64,000 bases of DNA, from NCBI RefSeq assembly GCF_026020075.1, contig NZ_CP102773.1, forward strand, positions 372,001 to 436,000, written 5' to 3'. Source of the stretch: Bosea sp. NBC_00550 (GTDB lineage: Bacteria > Pseudomonadota > Alphaproteobacteria > Rhizobiales > Beijerinckiaceae). The position numbers and the translations under genes are program-made. How positions within the stretch are numbered: the first letter of the stretch is position 1; each line of letters starts with the position of its first letter. This document shows positions 25,415-34,171 of the stretch, piece after piece. Under the pieces are notes generated by a model. It made no database searches. It was not told where the DNA came from and saw only the letters and a list, made by a program, of their open reading frames with translations.

Positions 25415-26503
25415 TCAGCGGTCATCGCGAAGCACCACCGCTGCGTCCTGATCCCAGGACAGCCAGACCTTGTCGCCACGGGCCGGGCTGCCGCCCCCAC
25501 CCGTGGACGCGACGACTGCCTGCATGGAGCCAAGCGGCGTCGTGGCGCGAATATGATAGTCCGCCCCTTCATAGGTCACGAGCGTGATCTCGGCCGGGAC
25601 CCAATTCTCCGTTCCGCCCGGAGCCTCGCTCGCAAGCCGCAGCTTCTCAGGGCGCAGACCGAGCAGAATCGGCTGCGCCGGCTGGGGGGCCGCGCCACGT
25701 GCCGGCCCCCCATGGCGAAGCGAGAGACCGCCCGCGCTGTAGGACACCTCACGGTCGGACAGGGAGGTGACGGCACCTTCGATGAAATTGGCCCTTCCGA
25801 GGAAATCCGCGACGAAGCGCGTATCGGGCCGGTCGTAAAGCGCTTTCGGGGCGCCTCGCTGGACGATCCGCCCCCGATTGACGATGACGATCTCGTCGGA
25901 CATCGAGAGCGCCTCTTCCTGGTCGTGCGTCACGAACACGAAGGTCGTTCCAAGCCGGCTGTGGAGGTCGCGCAGCTCCTCCTGAAGTCCGGCGCGCAGT
26001 TTCTTGTCGAGGGCGCTCAGCGACTCGTCGAGCAGCAGCACCTTCGGGTTGAAGATCAGCGCCCGCGCCAGCGCCACGCGTTGCTGCTGCCCGCCCGAGA
26101 GTTCGCGCGGGTAGCGCCCGCCGAGGCCGGGCAGATGCACGACGTCGAGCATCCGCCGGACTTCCTTCTCGACGGTCTCGCGCGCCACGCCCCTCAGCTT
26201 CAGCGGGAAGGCCAGGTTCTCGGCCACCGTCATGTTGGGGAACAGCGCATAGCCCTGGAAGACCATGCCGAACTCGCGGCGTTCCGGCGGCTCGTCGGTG
26301 ATGTCGCGCCCACTGGAAAGGATACTGCCTTTGGTCGGGTGCACGAAGCCCGCGATCATCATCAGCAGCGTCGTCTTGCCGGAGCCCGAGGGCCCGAGCA
26401 GCGTCACGAACCGTCCTGCGCCGATATCGAGCGAAACGTCATCGGCAGCCAGATGGCTGCCATAGCTCTTCGTGACGTGCTCGAGGGTGATGGATGCGGA
26501 CAT
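25415..26503 (-). CDS. ABC transporter ATPase (PotA-like)
   Basis: A 362-residue ATP-binding subunit. Walker A GPSGSGKTT is near residue 37, the Q-loop in GMVFQGYALFPNMTV, signature LSGGQQQRVALARAL near 135 and Walker B VLLLDESLSALD. The C-terminal TOBE-like domain is at about 270-362 (ILLGLRPEKLRLASE, VTYEGADYHIRATTPLG). This length and TOBE domain identify the spermidine/putrescine/Fe3+ ATPase group. It acts at the cytoplasmic face to energise the importer formed with the two permeases and the Tat-exported receptor. Confidence 0.9.
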   Translation of the reverse strand: MSASITLEHVTKSYGSHLAADDVSLDIGAGRFVTLLGPSGSGKTTLLMMIAGFVHPTKGSILSSGRDITDEPPERREFGMVFQGYALFPNMTVAENLAFPLKLRGVARETVEKEVRRMLDVVHLPGLGGRYPRELSGGQQQRVALARALIFNPKVLLLDESLSALDKKLRAGLQEELRDLHSRLGTTFVFVTHDQEEALSMSDEIVIVNRGRIVQRGAPKALYDRPDTRFVADFLGRANFIEGAVTSLSDREVSYSAGGLSLRHGGPARGAAPQPAQPILLGLRPEKLRLASEAPGGTENWVPAEITLVTYEGADYHIRATTPLGSMQAVVASTGGGGSPARGDKVWLSWDQDAAVVLRDDR

Positions 26504-26574
26504 GCTGCTGGATTACCCGAAGGAAGAATGGCTGGGACGCGAAGGGCGGAAGGGCCGCATTCGGCGGAGCTGCG

Positions 26575-27360
26575 TCATCTCCCCCTCCCCGAGCGTGACG
26601 CCATGTAGCGCTCGATCACCGTGACCATGCGGCTGCGCGTCATCGGATCGTTGTGCCCGCCGAAGACATCTACCACCGGGAGCCGCTTCAAGCGTTCCAT
26701 CGTCGGCAGATAGGCGGAGATGCTGGCGCCGGGACCGGTATCGACGATGACACCATCATAGAGCGCATCGCCCGTGAACAGCGAGCCCGTCTTCTCCTCC
26801 CAAAGCGCAATGCTTCCCGGCGAGTGGCCGGGCAGATGCAGGACCTCGAGGCGCCGGTTGCCGAGATCGACGATGTCGCCCTCGTCGACGAGGCGGGTCG
26901 GCTCGACCGCATCGCGCCCGTAGCCATCCATATCGTAGTCGGGATAGGGCACGGCATCGACCATGAACTCGGTCAGCTCGATGCCGGAGCGGCGCAGACT
27001 CTCGACCTGCTCCGGAGCCCGCTTCGGAAAGCGCAGGCCGCGCAAGCCGGGCCGGCGCAACTCGTCGGCCTCGAACGGGTGGACGAGGATCTCTAGGTCC
27101 GCGAATTCCGGATGGCCGCCGATATGATCGGCATGGGCATGCGTCGTGAACACGCTGAGCGGCCGGGACGACAGGCTGGCGACGATCGGCCTGAGCGGCG
27201 CGACACCCATGCCGGTATCGATCAGCAGGTCGCGATCGGAGCCCAGGAGGAGGAAGCAGTTCGCCCGCACCATCCGGTGGCAGGACGGCTCGGTGATCCG
27301 GTAGAGATCGGGCCGCAGCCTCGTCACCGAGAACCAGGACAGCTGGACGGGCAGTTCCAC
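26575..27360 (-). CDS. Metallo-beta-lactamase-fold hydrolase
   Basis: A 261-residue MBL-fold protein without a signal peptide, so cytoplasmic. Zinc motifs are FTTHAHADHIGGHPEF (HxHxDH) near residue 70, LHLPGHSPGSIAL (His), SLFTGDALYDG (Asp) and FGGHND (His). This is the complete ligand set of the glyoxalase II/lactonase-like branch. The three-base gap to the ureohydrolase stop shows that it belongs to the operon. A role in hydrolysing an ester, lactone or thioester intermediate is likely, but the substrate is not readable. Confidence 0.87.
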   Translation of the reverse strand: MELPVQLSWFSVTRLRPDLYRITEPSCHRMVRANCFLLLGSDRDLLIDTGMGVAPLRPIVASLSSRPLSVFTTHAHADHIGGHPEFADLEILVHPFEADELRRPGLRGLRFPKRAPEQVESLRRSGIELTEFMVDAVPYPDYDMDGYGRDAVEPTRLVDEGDIVDLGNRRLEVLHLPGHSPGSIALWEEKTGSLFTGDALYDGVIVDTGPGASISAYLPTMERLKRLPVVDVFGGHNDPMTRSRMVTVIERYMASRSGRGR

Positions 27361-27362
27361 GG

Positions 27363-28433
27363 TCAGCCCCTCGCGGAAGCCGCGCCGCGCCGGGCATCGA
27401 CGGCCAGCGCGAGCAGGGTGAAGATCGTGAACAGCATTTGCGCGCCGGCCTGCGCGGTGTTGGTCGTCGCGTCGTATTGCGGCGCGACCTCGACGACATC
27501 GCCACCGATGAAATCGATGCCGCCGAGCCCGCGCAGCAGCATCAGCGCCTGCAGCGAGGTCAGCCCGCCGACCTCCGGTGTGCCGGTCCCCGGTGCGAAG
27601 GCCGGATCCAGGCTGTCGATGTCGAAGGAGAGATAGGTCGGACCGTCGCCAACGACCTTGCGGGCCTCGGCGATGACGGCCTCGACGCCCATTCGCCCGA
27701 AATCATCGGCATGGATCACGGTCATGCCGGAATCGCGCGAGAACTCCCAGAGATACTCCGCCCCGCCACGGATGCCGATCTGCACGGTGCGGCGCGGATC
27801 GAGCACGCCGTCGAGCACGGCCTGTCGGAACGGCCCGCCATGGTGGAAGCGCGAGCCCTCATAGGGGCCGCTGGTGTCGCAATGCGCGTCAATATGGATG
27901 AGTCCAACCGGGCGGTCACGCCCGACGGCGCGCAGGATCGACTGGGTGATCGAGTGATCGCCGCCAACGGAGAGCGGTATGATACCGGCCTCGACGATCG
28001 CATCGAGATGCGCCTCGATGTCGGCATGGCAACTTTCGAGATCGAAGCGACTGCGGAACGGAACGTCGCCGATATCCGCTGCCTTGACCATGGTCGTGGG
28101 CGCGATCCCCAGGCCATGCTCGAACGGGCCGATCCGCTCGATCTGGCGGACGGCGCGCGGGCCGAGGCGGCAGCCCGCGCGATTGGTCACCCCGAGATCC
28201 ATCGGCACGCCGAGCACGGCGATGTCGAGTTCTGCGAACCCGTCCGCGGCTGGACCATTCGGCAGGTAGGGCAAGCCCATAAAGGTCGCGACGTCAGAAT
28301 AGGGCAGCTTGCGCCGGTCACCCTGGAATTGGCTCTCCGCAACGCGGCGAAATGCTGCATCATGGATGTCGCCGCCTCCGGCGGTTCCATATTTCGCGCG
28401 CAGCCGCTCCAATTCGCCCGATGCACTCACGTG
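27363..28433 (-). CDS. Ureohydrolase (agmatinase/guanidino-acid hydrolase-like)
   Basis: About 356 residues with an intact binuclear manganese site: SVGGDHSITQSI, LIHIDAHCDTSGPY, SFDIDSLDPAFAPGTGTPEVGG and the C-terminal VVEVAPQYD. These residues support hydrolysis of a guanidino group to urea. The N-terminal extension before the core (residues 1-60) is longer than in E. coli agmatinase. I chose GTG at 28433 because AGAGAGG stands a suitable distance upstream; an ATG at 28466 is the alternative. It is the first gene of the transporter/hydrolase operon and is transcribed away from the LysR regulator. Substrate may be a guanidino acid rather than agmatine. Confidence 0.85.
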   Translation of the reverse strand, partial: HVSASGELERLRAKYGTAGGGDIHDAAFRRVAESQFQGDRRKLPYSDVATFMGLPYLPNGPAADGFAELDIAVLGVPMDLGVTNRAGCRLGPRAVRQIERIGPFEHGLGIAPTTMVKAADIGDVPFRSRFDLESCHADIEAHLDAIVEAGIIPLSVGGDHSITQSILRAVGRDRPVGLIHIDAHCDTSGPYEGSRFHHGGPFRQAVLDGVLDPRRTVQIGIRGGAEYLWEFSRDSGMTVIHADDFGRMGVEAVIAEARKVVGDGPTYLSFDIDSLDPAFAPGTGTPEVGGLTSLQALMLLRGLGGIDFIGGDVVEVAPQYDATTNTAQAGAQMLFTIFTLLALAVDARRGAASARG

Positions 28434-28483
28434 AGCCTCTCTCAACCAGCTTGCCGGCATGCGCACGCCTCATTGCGACGCGT

Positions 28484-28511
28484 GGCACGTCAATTGCGTG
28501 CAATTCGTGCC
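28484..28511. promoter_or_regulatory. Nested palindrome, candidate LysR operator
   Basis: In the 147-bp divergent region between the ureohydrolase and the LysR gene, two inverted repeats are nested: AATTGC-gt-GCAATT at 28492-28505 inside GGCACG (28484-28489) and CGTGCC (28506-28511). The position, about 50 bp from the operon start and 70 bp from the regulator start, fits a shared recognition site for autoregulation and operon control. A T-N11-A element has not been assigned with certainty. Confidence 0.55.
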
Positions 28512-28579
28512 GATGTTCGCTGCTGGCATTGGGTCTGACGAGTGCCGGCGTGGAAACTGAACTTTCGTGAGGACCTAAC

Positions 28580-29560
28580 TTGAGCACGCCCATCGGTACC
28601 ACGCCGGTCACCGACTTTGACCTCCGCCTGCTGCGGGTCTTCAAAACGATCGTCGAGGAGGGCGGCCTCAAGGCTGCTCAATCGGCACTCGGTGTCAGCC
28701 TGCCGACGATCAGTAAGCAGCTCTCCGATCTGGAGGCGCGCTTCGGTGCGCGGCTCTGTCAACGCGGGCCACGGCAATTCGAGCTGACGCCACAGGGCGA
28801 GATCATCTACAAGGCCGCGGCCGAGCTGTTTTCAGGGATCGAGCAATTCCAGCGAGAAGCGGATCAGGTCAGAGGCGGGCAACGCGGCGAGCTGCGCGTC
28901 GGGATCATCGACAACACGATTTCGGATCCGAATTGCCCCCTAGTTGCGGCCTTGCAGAGCCTGCAGGGAGCGGACCTTCACCTGAGGCTGGCCGTGCTCG
29001 ACCCCGACACCGTACAGCAGCGCGTCGTTGAGGGACGACTCGATATCGGGCTGGTGCCGCTCTACAGAAAATGGCCCGGGCTGGAGTACCGGACGCTCTA
29101 CGCCGAGCGGATGTATCTCTATTGCGGCCGCATGCACCCGCTTTTCGCGCGTGATAGCGAGCCGGATGAACGCGAACTGGCGACGCATGCCTTCGTGGAG
29201 CACGGCTACGTCGACGGCAGGGAACTGGAGGGTTTTGCCGCACCCGCTAAGACGGGGGCCACCGCCTGGCAGGTCGAGGCCGTGGCGATCCTGCTAATGA
29301 CCGGGCGTTTCCTGGGCTACCTGCCGCAGCACTACGCCGCTCCCTTCGAGCGTCAGGGCAAGCTTAGGCGATTGCTCGCCGCGACGAGTGGGTATCAGTC
29401 GAGCGTCGCCGCCGTGTTCAAGGCAGGCGCGCAACAGTCGCGTCCGGTCAGGCGCCTGCTCTCAGCTCTGCACGACGCCTGCTCGGCTGATCACGGCGCA
29501 AGACCGGCGACAGAGCCTGTTCGCGGGGGTGTCACCACCGGAGGCGCGCCTCAACCCTAA
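28580..29560 (+). CDS. LysR-family transcriptional regulator of the catabolic operon
   Basis: A 326-residue regulator. The N-terminal helix-turn-helix runs at about residues 12-70 (FDLRLLRVFKTIVEEGGLKAAQSALGVSLPTISKQLSDLEARFG, here noted in part), followed by the linker helix and the periplasmic-binding-like effector domain (ELRVGIIDNTISDPN). The start at 28580 follows a GAGGACC. It is divergent from the minus-strand operon and shares a 147-bp promoter region containing the nested palindrome. By family precedent it should activate the operon when bound to a pathway intermediate. The C-terminal tail (residues 300-326) is low complexity. Confidence 0.88.
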   Translation: MSTPIGTTPVTDFDLRLLRVFKTIVEEGGLKAAQSALGVSLPTISKQLSDLEARFGARLCQRGPRQFELTPQGEIIYKAAAELFSGIEQFQREADQVRGGQRGELRVGIIDNTISDPNCPLVAALQSLQGADLHLRLAVLDPDTVQQRVVEGRLDIGLVPLYRKWPGLEYRTLYAERMYLYCGRMHPLFARDSEPDERELATHAFVEHGYVDGRELEGFAAPAKTGATAWQVEAVAILLMTGRFLGYLPQHYAAPFERQGKLRRLLAATSGYQSSVAAVFKAGAQQSRPVRRLLSALHDACSADHGARPATEPVRGGVTTGGAPQP

Positions 29561-29653
29561 TAGGTACGCCTTCGTCGTGCGATGCACACCGATGTCGCCA
29601 GGGCGGGATAGCTGACCCATCCCCGAAATTCAGTCTCCAGTACGGCTTCGGCT

Positions 29654-30712
29654 TCAGGGAACGATGGTCGCGTTCTCCACATGGAAGGGGCCATAGCTCA
29701 CGCACTGAGTTCTGCCTCCGGCCCGGGCAGAGCCGACAATTGCATCAAGCACAGCGACATTACACGCGCCCTGCACGCCGCTTACCGCTGGAGCCCCGTT
29801 GCCGCGGATGGCGTGGGCGAACCGTTCGAGCTGGAGCGCCAAAGTATCGATGAAGGGTATGGGGCGGTTCTCCATCTCGCCGGACTTATGGACGATCGTG
29901 AAACTCGGCCGATCCTCCTTGCTGTCAGGCCTGATCCCGACCACCGATACCGTCGCTTCTGAACCGTGGATGACAAAGCGGTTTGTGTAGGGCGCGCTGT
30001 ACAGGCAGACCAGACTGGCCGAAAGACCATTCGAAAAAGCTAGGCGCGCCGTAGAGACATCATCCATCGGCACCCGCGTGCCCCGGTGGGAGAAATGAGC
30101 TGCTACCTCACTGATCGGCCCGAACAGATGGTGAAGCCAATCGATCACGTGCACCCCCAGCACCGTCATCGCGCCGCCGGGGCACTCTTCGGGAGACGTC
30201 CGCCAATGGCCAGGCGAAAACGCCATTGCTTCCGCCGTCGAAAAATTGGCCTCGACATGAAGCAGGCGCCCCAGCGTACCGCTCTCGACGAGCTCCTTCA
30301 GCAGGTCGACTTGAGCAAGCAGCCTGCGATTGTGACCGACAGCCAAAACGATTGAGCCGGACCGCGCAGCCTCGACAGCCGTCAGCGCGCCGACCAAGGT
30401 CGTGCTGAGCGGCTTTTCGACCAGGACATGCTTGCCGGCGCTCGCAGCTGCGACGATCTGACTGACATGCATCAAGTGCGGCGTGGCCAGAACAATCGCT
30501 TCGACCGCTGGATCGGAAAGAACGTCGGCGAAATCTTGTGTCACAGGACAACCAAACCGCCTGCCAAAGCTGGCCCGTTCCGCATCATCGAGCCCACATC
30601 CGAGAACGACCTCGATGTGTCCCCTGGTACGGTTGGCGGCCTCGCCCAGCTCTGAGCCCCACCAGCCCGTGCCAACGAAAGCTGTGCGGACAGATTCTGC
30701 AATATCGACCAC
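29654..30712 (-). CDS. Gfo/Idh/MocA-family oxidoreductase
   Basis: A 352-residue protein. The Rossmann strand RTAFVGTGWWGSELGEAA, the family motif VLVEKPLSTT (EKP) near residue 98, and the downstream VGHNRRLLAQVDLLKELVESGTLG and PGGAMTVLGVHVIDWLHHLFG are all intact. That is the pattern of NAD(P)-dependent inositol, sugar or gluconate-type dehydrogenases. It lies outside the 20.8-28.4 kb operon, convergent to LysR, so it may be unrelated to that pathway. A second family member at 2473-3564 is not closely similar and lacks the EKP. Confidence 0.87.
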   Translation of the reverse strand: MVDIAESVRTAFVGTGWWGSELGEAANRTRGHIEVVLGCGLDDAERASFGRRFGCPVTQDFADVLSDPAVEAIVLATPHLMHVSQIVAAASAGKHVLVEKPLSTTLVGALTAVEAARSGSIVLAVGHNRRLLAQVDLLKELVESGTLGRLLHVEANFSTAEAMAFSPGHWRTSPEECPGGAMTVLGVHVIDWLHHLFGPISEVAAHFSHRGTRVPMDDVSTARLAFSNGLSASLVCLYSAPYTNRFVIHGSEATVSVVGIRPDSKEDRPSFTIVHKSGEMENRPIPFIDTLALQLERFAHAIRGNGAPAVSGVQGACNVAVLDAIVGSARAGGRTQCVSYGPFHVENATIVP

Positions 30713-30987
30713 TGCAATAACCGAATCATGCTGAGCAGGTCAGCTTGCGAGATCGCTAGCCGAGCCACGATGGGAATTTCGATCACGTTGTGCGCCGTTG
30801 CCTCCGCCAAACGGGCCGAGATGCCCAGCACTCTCAGCTAGGCGCAGCGTGATCAAACTGCCTATAAGCAGACGTCGCCACAGTCGGCAATGGGCCAGAC
30901 TCGGAAGCTGACACGGTCGCCAAAACCGTATCGGTTTGCGGTTTTCTCCCGTCATGGCATGTTGCTCGCTCGATCGAGGGGGCTGCG

Positions 30988-31197
30988 ATGGCGACCGGTA
31001 CAGTGAAGTGGTTCAATCCGACCAAGGGTTTTGGGTTCATTCAGCCGGACGACGGGGGCCAGGATGCTTTCGTCCACATCAGTGCCGTCGAGCGGGCAGG
31101 AATGCGAGATCTGCGCGAAGGCCAGAAGCTTGGCTATGAACTCGTCCAGGATAAGCGGTCGGGCAAGGCGTCGGCGGATCAGCTGCGAGCCCTGTGA
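30988..31197 (+). CDS. Cold-shock domain protein (CspA-like)
   Basis: A 69-residue single cold-shock domain. Both RNA-binding motifs are present: RNP1 KGFGFIQP (residues 13-20) and RNP2 DAFVHISAVE (26-35). The start at 30988 is the conserved MATGTVKWFNPTKG. Such proteins bind single-stranded nucleic acid as RNA chaperones. The 275 bp upstream contain no other gene and could hold a long leader, as is usual for cspA genes. A plasmid location is common for extra copies in rhizobia. Confidence 0.93.
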   Translation: MATGTVKWFNPTKGFGFIQPDDGGQDAFVHISAVERAGMRDLREGQKLGYELVQDKRSGKASADQLRAL

Positions 31198-31637
31198 AGC
31201 ACCGCGCTACTGACCCGAAAGCGGGTCGGACAGCGAACGTCGGCGTCACTGAATGTGACCCAGGCCTCTTTGGGAGTGAAGCTTCCGTGCGCAGGATGAA
31301 TCACCTCAGACGCCGCCGCATCGGGCGTGATGAGCGCGCATTTCCGTTTGTGCGCCCCGCTCCTCACCTTGCAGCCGAGCCCATCATTTATCGCGCAGGC
31401 TGCGCAACCGAGACGGTGGCGATGCCATCGTCCAGCAACGCCTCCCCTAGCGTCCTGAATTCAAAAGAGTTGCCCGTGGCGGAGGCGATCCAGGCAAGCG
31501 CATGGGCCGCTCTGATTGACGACGGCCGCGCTTCCGACGACGCTTGGCCGGATCGTCGTCAGGCTGATGGCCGACCGGTCGCAGTCGATTGGCTGCCTGG
31601 CTGATGGGGCCATCGCAGCCTTTCGCGATAACTGCCC
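31198..31637. other. Intergenic stretch without a supportable gene
   Basis: About 440 bp between the cold-shock gene and the alpha/beta hydrolase. A plus-strand frame is open from 31194 to 31604, but its sequence has no family features and overlaps the cold-shock stop region; I consider it spurious. No hairpin followed by a T-run was found. Confidence 0.45.
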
Positions 31638-32291
31638 TTAGATCTTGCCAGAACGTCTGACGGCGGGTAGCCGCTGCGCCCAGGCCCAAACCGTCTCTGC
31701 CATAGTGCTCAGATGGTCCCCCGTCGAAAGCCCCGATACGCGTTGGCGCGGCCTCAAATCATGGTCGCCGTCCTCAAGCCACAGAAATTCGATGGCAGGG
31801 GATAGATGATAGGTCGAGACCTCATGACGCCTGCCGAACTCGTCCCGCGTGCCCTGCACGATGAGTGTGGGCGTCTTCAGGTCTTCAAGATGCGCCGTGC
31901 GCAATTGGTCGGGCTTGGTCGGCGGATGGAAGGGATAGCCCAGACAAAGCAAGCCGCAGGCTCGTCCGGACTCTGCGAGTTCGTCGGCCACCATGCTCGC
32001 CACCCGACCTCCCATTGACTTGCCAGCAATGATCAGCCGTCCTTGGGTGCCGAGCGCCTTTACTGCGGCCAGATACTCCGGTTTGAGCCTGTCGGCCCGC
32101 GGCGGCGGCTTCCTGCCTCCAATGCGCCGGCTGGCCATGTAACTGAATTCAAAGCGGGCGACGCGAAAGCCAGCCTTTCCTAGAGCTGCTGCTGTGGCGT
32201 TCATTGACGCCGAATCCATCGGAGCACCCGCCCCGTGTGCAAGGACGATGGAGTCTTCGGCCTGGTAGGGTCCATCGAAGAGGAAGGTCAC
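31638..32291 (-). CDS. Alpha/beta-fold hydrolase (KANL3/Tex30-type)
   Basis: A 217-residue cytoplasmic protein. The opening SIVLAHGAGAPMDSASMN, the nucleophile-type elbow IAGKSMGGRVASM, the acid strand TPTLIVQGTRDEFG and the C-terminal EDGDHDLRP (catalytic His) match small bacterial KANL3/Tex30-like alpha/beta hydrolases. The substrate is not known for this group. The gene ends close to where a shared promoter or leader for the cold-shock gene would lie on the other side of a 440-bp gap. It is 90 bp from scpB on the same strand. Confidence 0.8.
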   Translation of the reverse strand: MTFLFDGPYQAEDSIVLAHGAGAPMDSASMNATAAALGKAGFRVARFEFSYMASRRIGGRKPPPRADRLKPEYLAAVKALGTQGRLIIAGKSMGGRVASMVADELAESGRACGLLCLGYPFHPPTKPDQLRTAHLEDLKTPTLIVQGTRDEFGRRHEVSTYHLSPAIEFLWLEDGDHDLRPRQRVSGLSTGDHLSTMAETVWAWAQRLPAVRRSGKI

Positions 32292-32381
32292 GCTGCACCT
32301 TTCCCTTGGCTCGAAGTCACGGCCATGTCTGCCCGGATGCAGGTTGATGCCGAGATCGAACTTGGCACGGCTACCTGACGA

Positions 32382-33140
32382 TTACTCAGAGGGTGCCTTA
32401 TTGTCACCCGCCGCGGCGCCGTCAGCCAGCTTCGCATGTTTCGGAACGGCGTCGTCAGACTCGTCATCTGCACCGTCCCCACTGCCATCATCCGCGTCGG
32501 ACTCGCCGAGACCGGCTAGAGGGATGTCGCCGGTTAGCAAGCGCTCCTTGCTGAGCAGGCCGGCATCCTCGAGCTTCTCGAAATCCGGTAGATCGCGCAG
32601 CGTCTCAAACCCGAACTCCGAGAGGAAGGCCGGCGTCGTCACGTAGGTGTAGGGTGCGCCCGGCTGCGGGCTGCGCGGGCCAGCGGCGAGAAAGCCGAGC
32701 TTGCGCAGATGGCCGATCGTGTCGCGGCTGACCTCCTTGCCAAAGACGGCGCCGAGCTCCGCGCGAGTGATCGGCTGGAAGTAGCCAATGCAGAGCAGCA
32801 CCAGGCTCTCGGACTGCGACAGGGCTTTGCTGTCGGCCCCGCCAAGCCCGGTCGCGGTCCGGATCGCGGCGGCATAGCTCTTCTTTGTGCGATGCTGCCA
32901 GCCGCCAGCGACAGAGACGAGTTCGTAAGGGCGCCCACGCAATTCGTCACGGATGTCGGCGATCAACAGATCGATGCTGCAGTCCCGGCCCACAACACGC
33001 ACCAGGGTTTCGCGGCCAACGGGCTTGGGGGAAGCGAAGATCACAGCCTCGACCCGCCCCATCCATTCGCGCCAGCGCATCTCGGGCGGAATATCCGCGA
33101 GCTCCGCGTCGAACAGCTCCTCCGCCTGGTGTTTTGCCAT
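32382..33140 (-). CDS. scpB: Plasmid-type segregation and condensation protein ScpB
   Basis: A 252-residue ScpB/winged-helix protein. The core VEAVIFASPKPVGRETLVRVVG, LVSVAGGWQHRTKKSYA and LLCIGYFQPITRAELGAVFGKEVSRDTIGHLRKLGFLA are the tandem winged helices that bind kleisin ScpA in SMC complexes. The final 50 residues are acidic and disordered. No scpA is nearby. Plasmid-borne scpB genes in rhizobia regularly precede a DUF1403 gene, as here with a three-base gap. A role in replicon segregation is inferred. Confidence 0.85.
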   Translation of the reverse strand: MAKHQAEELFDAELADIPPEMRWREWMGRVEAVIFASPKPVGRETLVRVVGRDCSIDLLIADIRDELRGRPYELVSVAGGWQHRTKKSYAAAIRTATGLGGADSKALSQSESLVLLCIGYFQPITRAELGAVFGKEVSRDTIGHLRKLGFLAAGPRSPQPGAPYTYVTTPAFLSEFGFETLRDLPDFEKLEDAGLLSKERLLTGDIPLAGLGESDADDGSGDGADDESDDAVPKHAKLADGAAAGDNKAPSE

Positions 33141-33143
33141 CCC

Positions 33144-34091
33144 TCACAACCCGTAGAGACGGAAAGTGGCGCGGCCGGATAGCTCGCGCACGGCGTCGAG
33201 ATTGGTCAGCCGCTCGAACAAGCGGCGTGAACCCCAGCGCGTTAGGCTTTTCGTCTGCAGCGTGCCAGCCACGGCGTCCTCATCGAACAGCAACTGGATG
33301 ACCTCCCCTGCTCCCTTGGCCCGCAGCTTTGGCGCAACGGCGGTGAGACGTGCGGCCCTAGGCGCAATCTCATCGGCGAGCCGGCAGGCCTCGGCGGCCG
33401 CGAGCGCCAACGCGACACAGACGGCGCGCTCGAAGCCATCTTCCCCTGGCCTGATACGACTGCGATCGCCTGCGCTCCGAAAGGCGGGACCCCGGGCGTG
33501 TTTGACGAAGAGCGGGACAGCAACGGCCCAGTGCATCCGTCGCGCCAAGACCTGATCGGCCAGCCACCAGCCGAGCAGATGCGCGTCCGGCCGAATACGC
33601 TGGACCTCCGCAGCCGCAGCGGCCGCAAGGAGAGGCGCTGGGCGCATGGATCGCGTCAGATTGTCGAGGCGCTCGGGCAAGGCGGCGAGATCGTTGCTCC
33701 AGGCCAGTCCGAGCAATCTAACGGCAGAACGCAGCGCATCAGTGTTTATCTGTGGATCGCGCTCGGCCAGGCGCCTCCAAGCGGCGAGCAGGTTTCCGGC
33801 TGGTCCGGGATCGCCGTCGGCGCGCAGAAGCCAGGCGTCGCGAAGCGCGCCCTCGCCTTCCGTCCGCCCGACCAAGGACGCGGCCGCAGCGGCGCATTGG
33901 AGTGCGAGCCTTTGGCGCCAGGCTCCGGCCCAGGGCGGAGCGGCTCGCACCAGTTGATCCAGCGAATTCAAGGCGGCGCCCGCGATAAAGGCCGCCTCAG
34001 CCGGGTCGGCAATCGCCCCGCGCGGCACGGCCCAAGCCGGCACGCTGGCGCCTGCGGCAGACGGAGTTGCGCTAAATGCGGGTGACGACAT
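33144..34091 (-). CDS. DUF1403-family protein
   Basis: A 315-residue protein beginning at the second in-frame ATG (an ATG at 34103 would add four residues). The sequence is Ala/Leu-rich and helical, with AAAAASLVGRTEGEGALRDAWLLR, ALRSAVRLLGL and RRLFERLTNLDAVRELSGRATFRLYGL, matching DUF1403 proteins found next to plasmid scpB genes. The function is unknown. It is co-transcribed with scpB. A palindrome sits about 80 bp upstream of its start. Confidence 0.8.
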   Translation of the reverse strand: MSSPAFSATPSAAGASVPAWAVPRGAIADPAEAAFIAGAALNSLDQLVRAAPPWAGAWRQRLALQCAAAAASLVGRTEGEGALRDAWLLRADGDPGPAGNLLAAWRRLAERDPQINTDALRSAVRLLGLAWSNDLAALPERLDNLTRSMRPAPLLAAAAAAEVQRIRPDAHLLGWWLADQVLARRMHWAVAVPLFVKHARGPAFRSAGDRSRIRPGEDGFERAVCVALALAAAEACRLADEIAPRAARLTAVAPKLRAKGAGEVIQLLFDEDAVAGTLQTKSLTRWGSRRLFERLTNLDAVRELSGRATFRLYGL

Positions 34092-34171
34092 GACCCCGAG
34101 CATAATTGCGCCGTGCGGATATTGCCACTAAATTCGGTCAGAAGCGCACAGCTCGTCGCAATCGGGTTATG

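Noticed and set aside
25412..26608. A 398-codon open frame on the plus strand
   Set aside because: Antisense shadow of the PotA-like ATPase, which has all ABC motifs.
31194..31604. A 136-codon plus-strand frame after the cold-shock gene
   Set aside because: Overlaps the cold-shock stop, no ribosome binding site and no recognisable motif.
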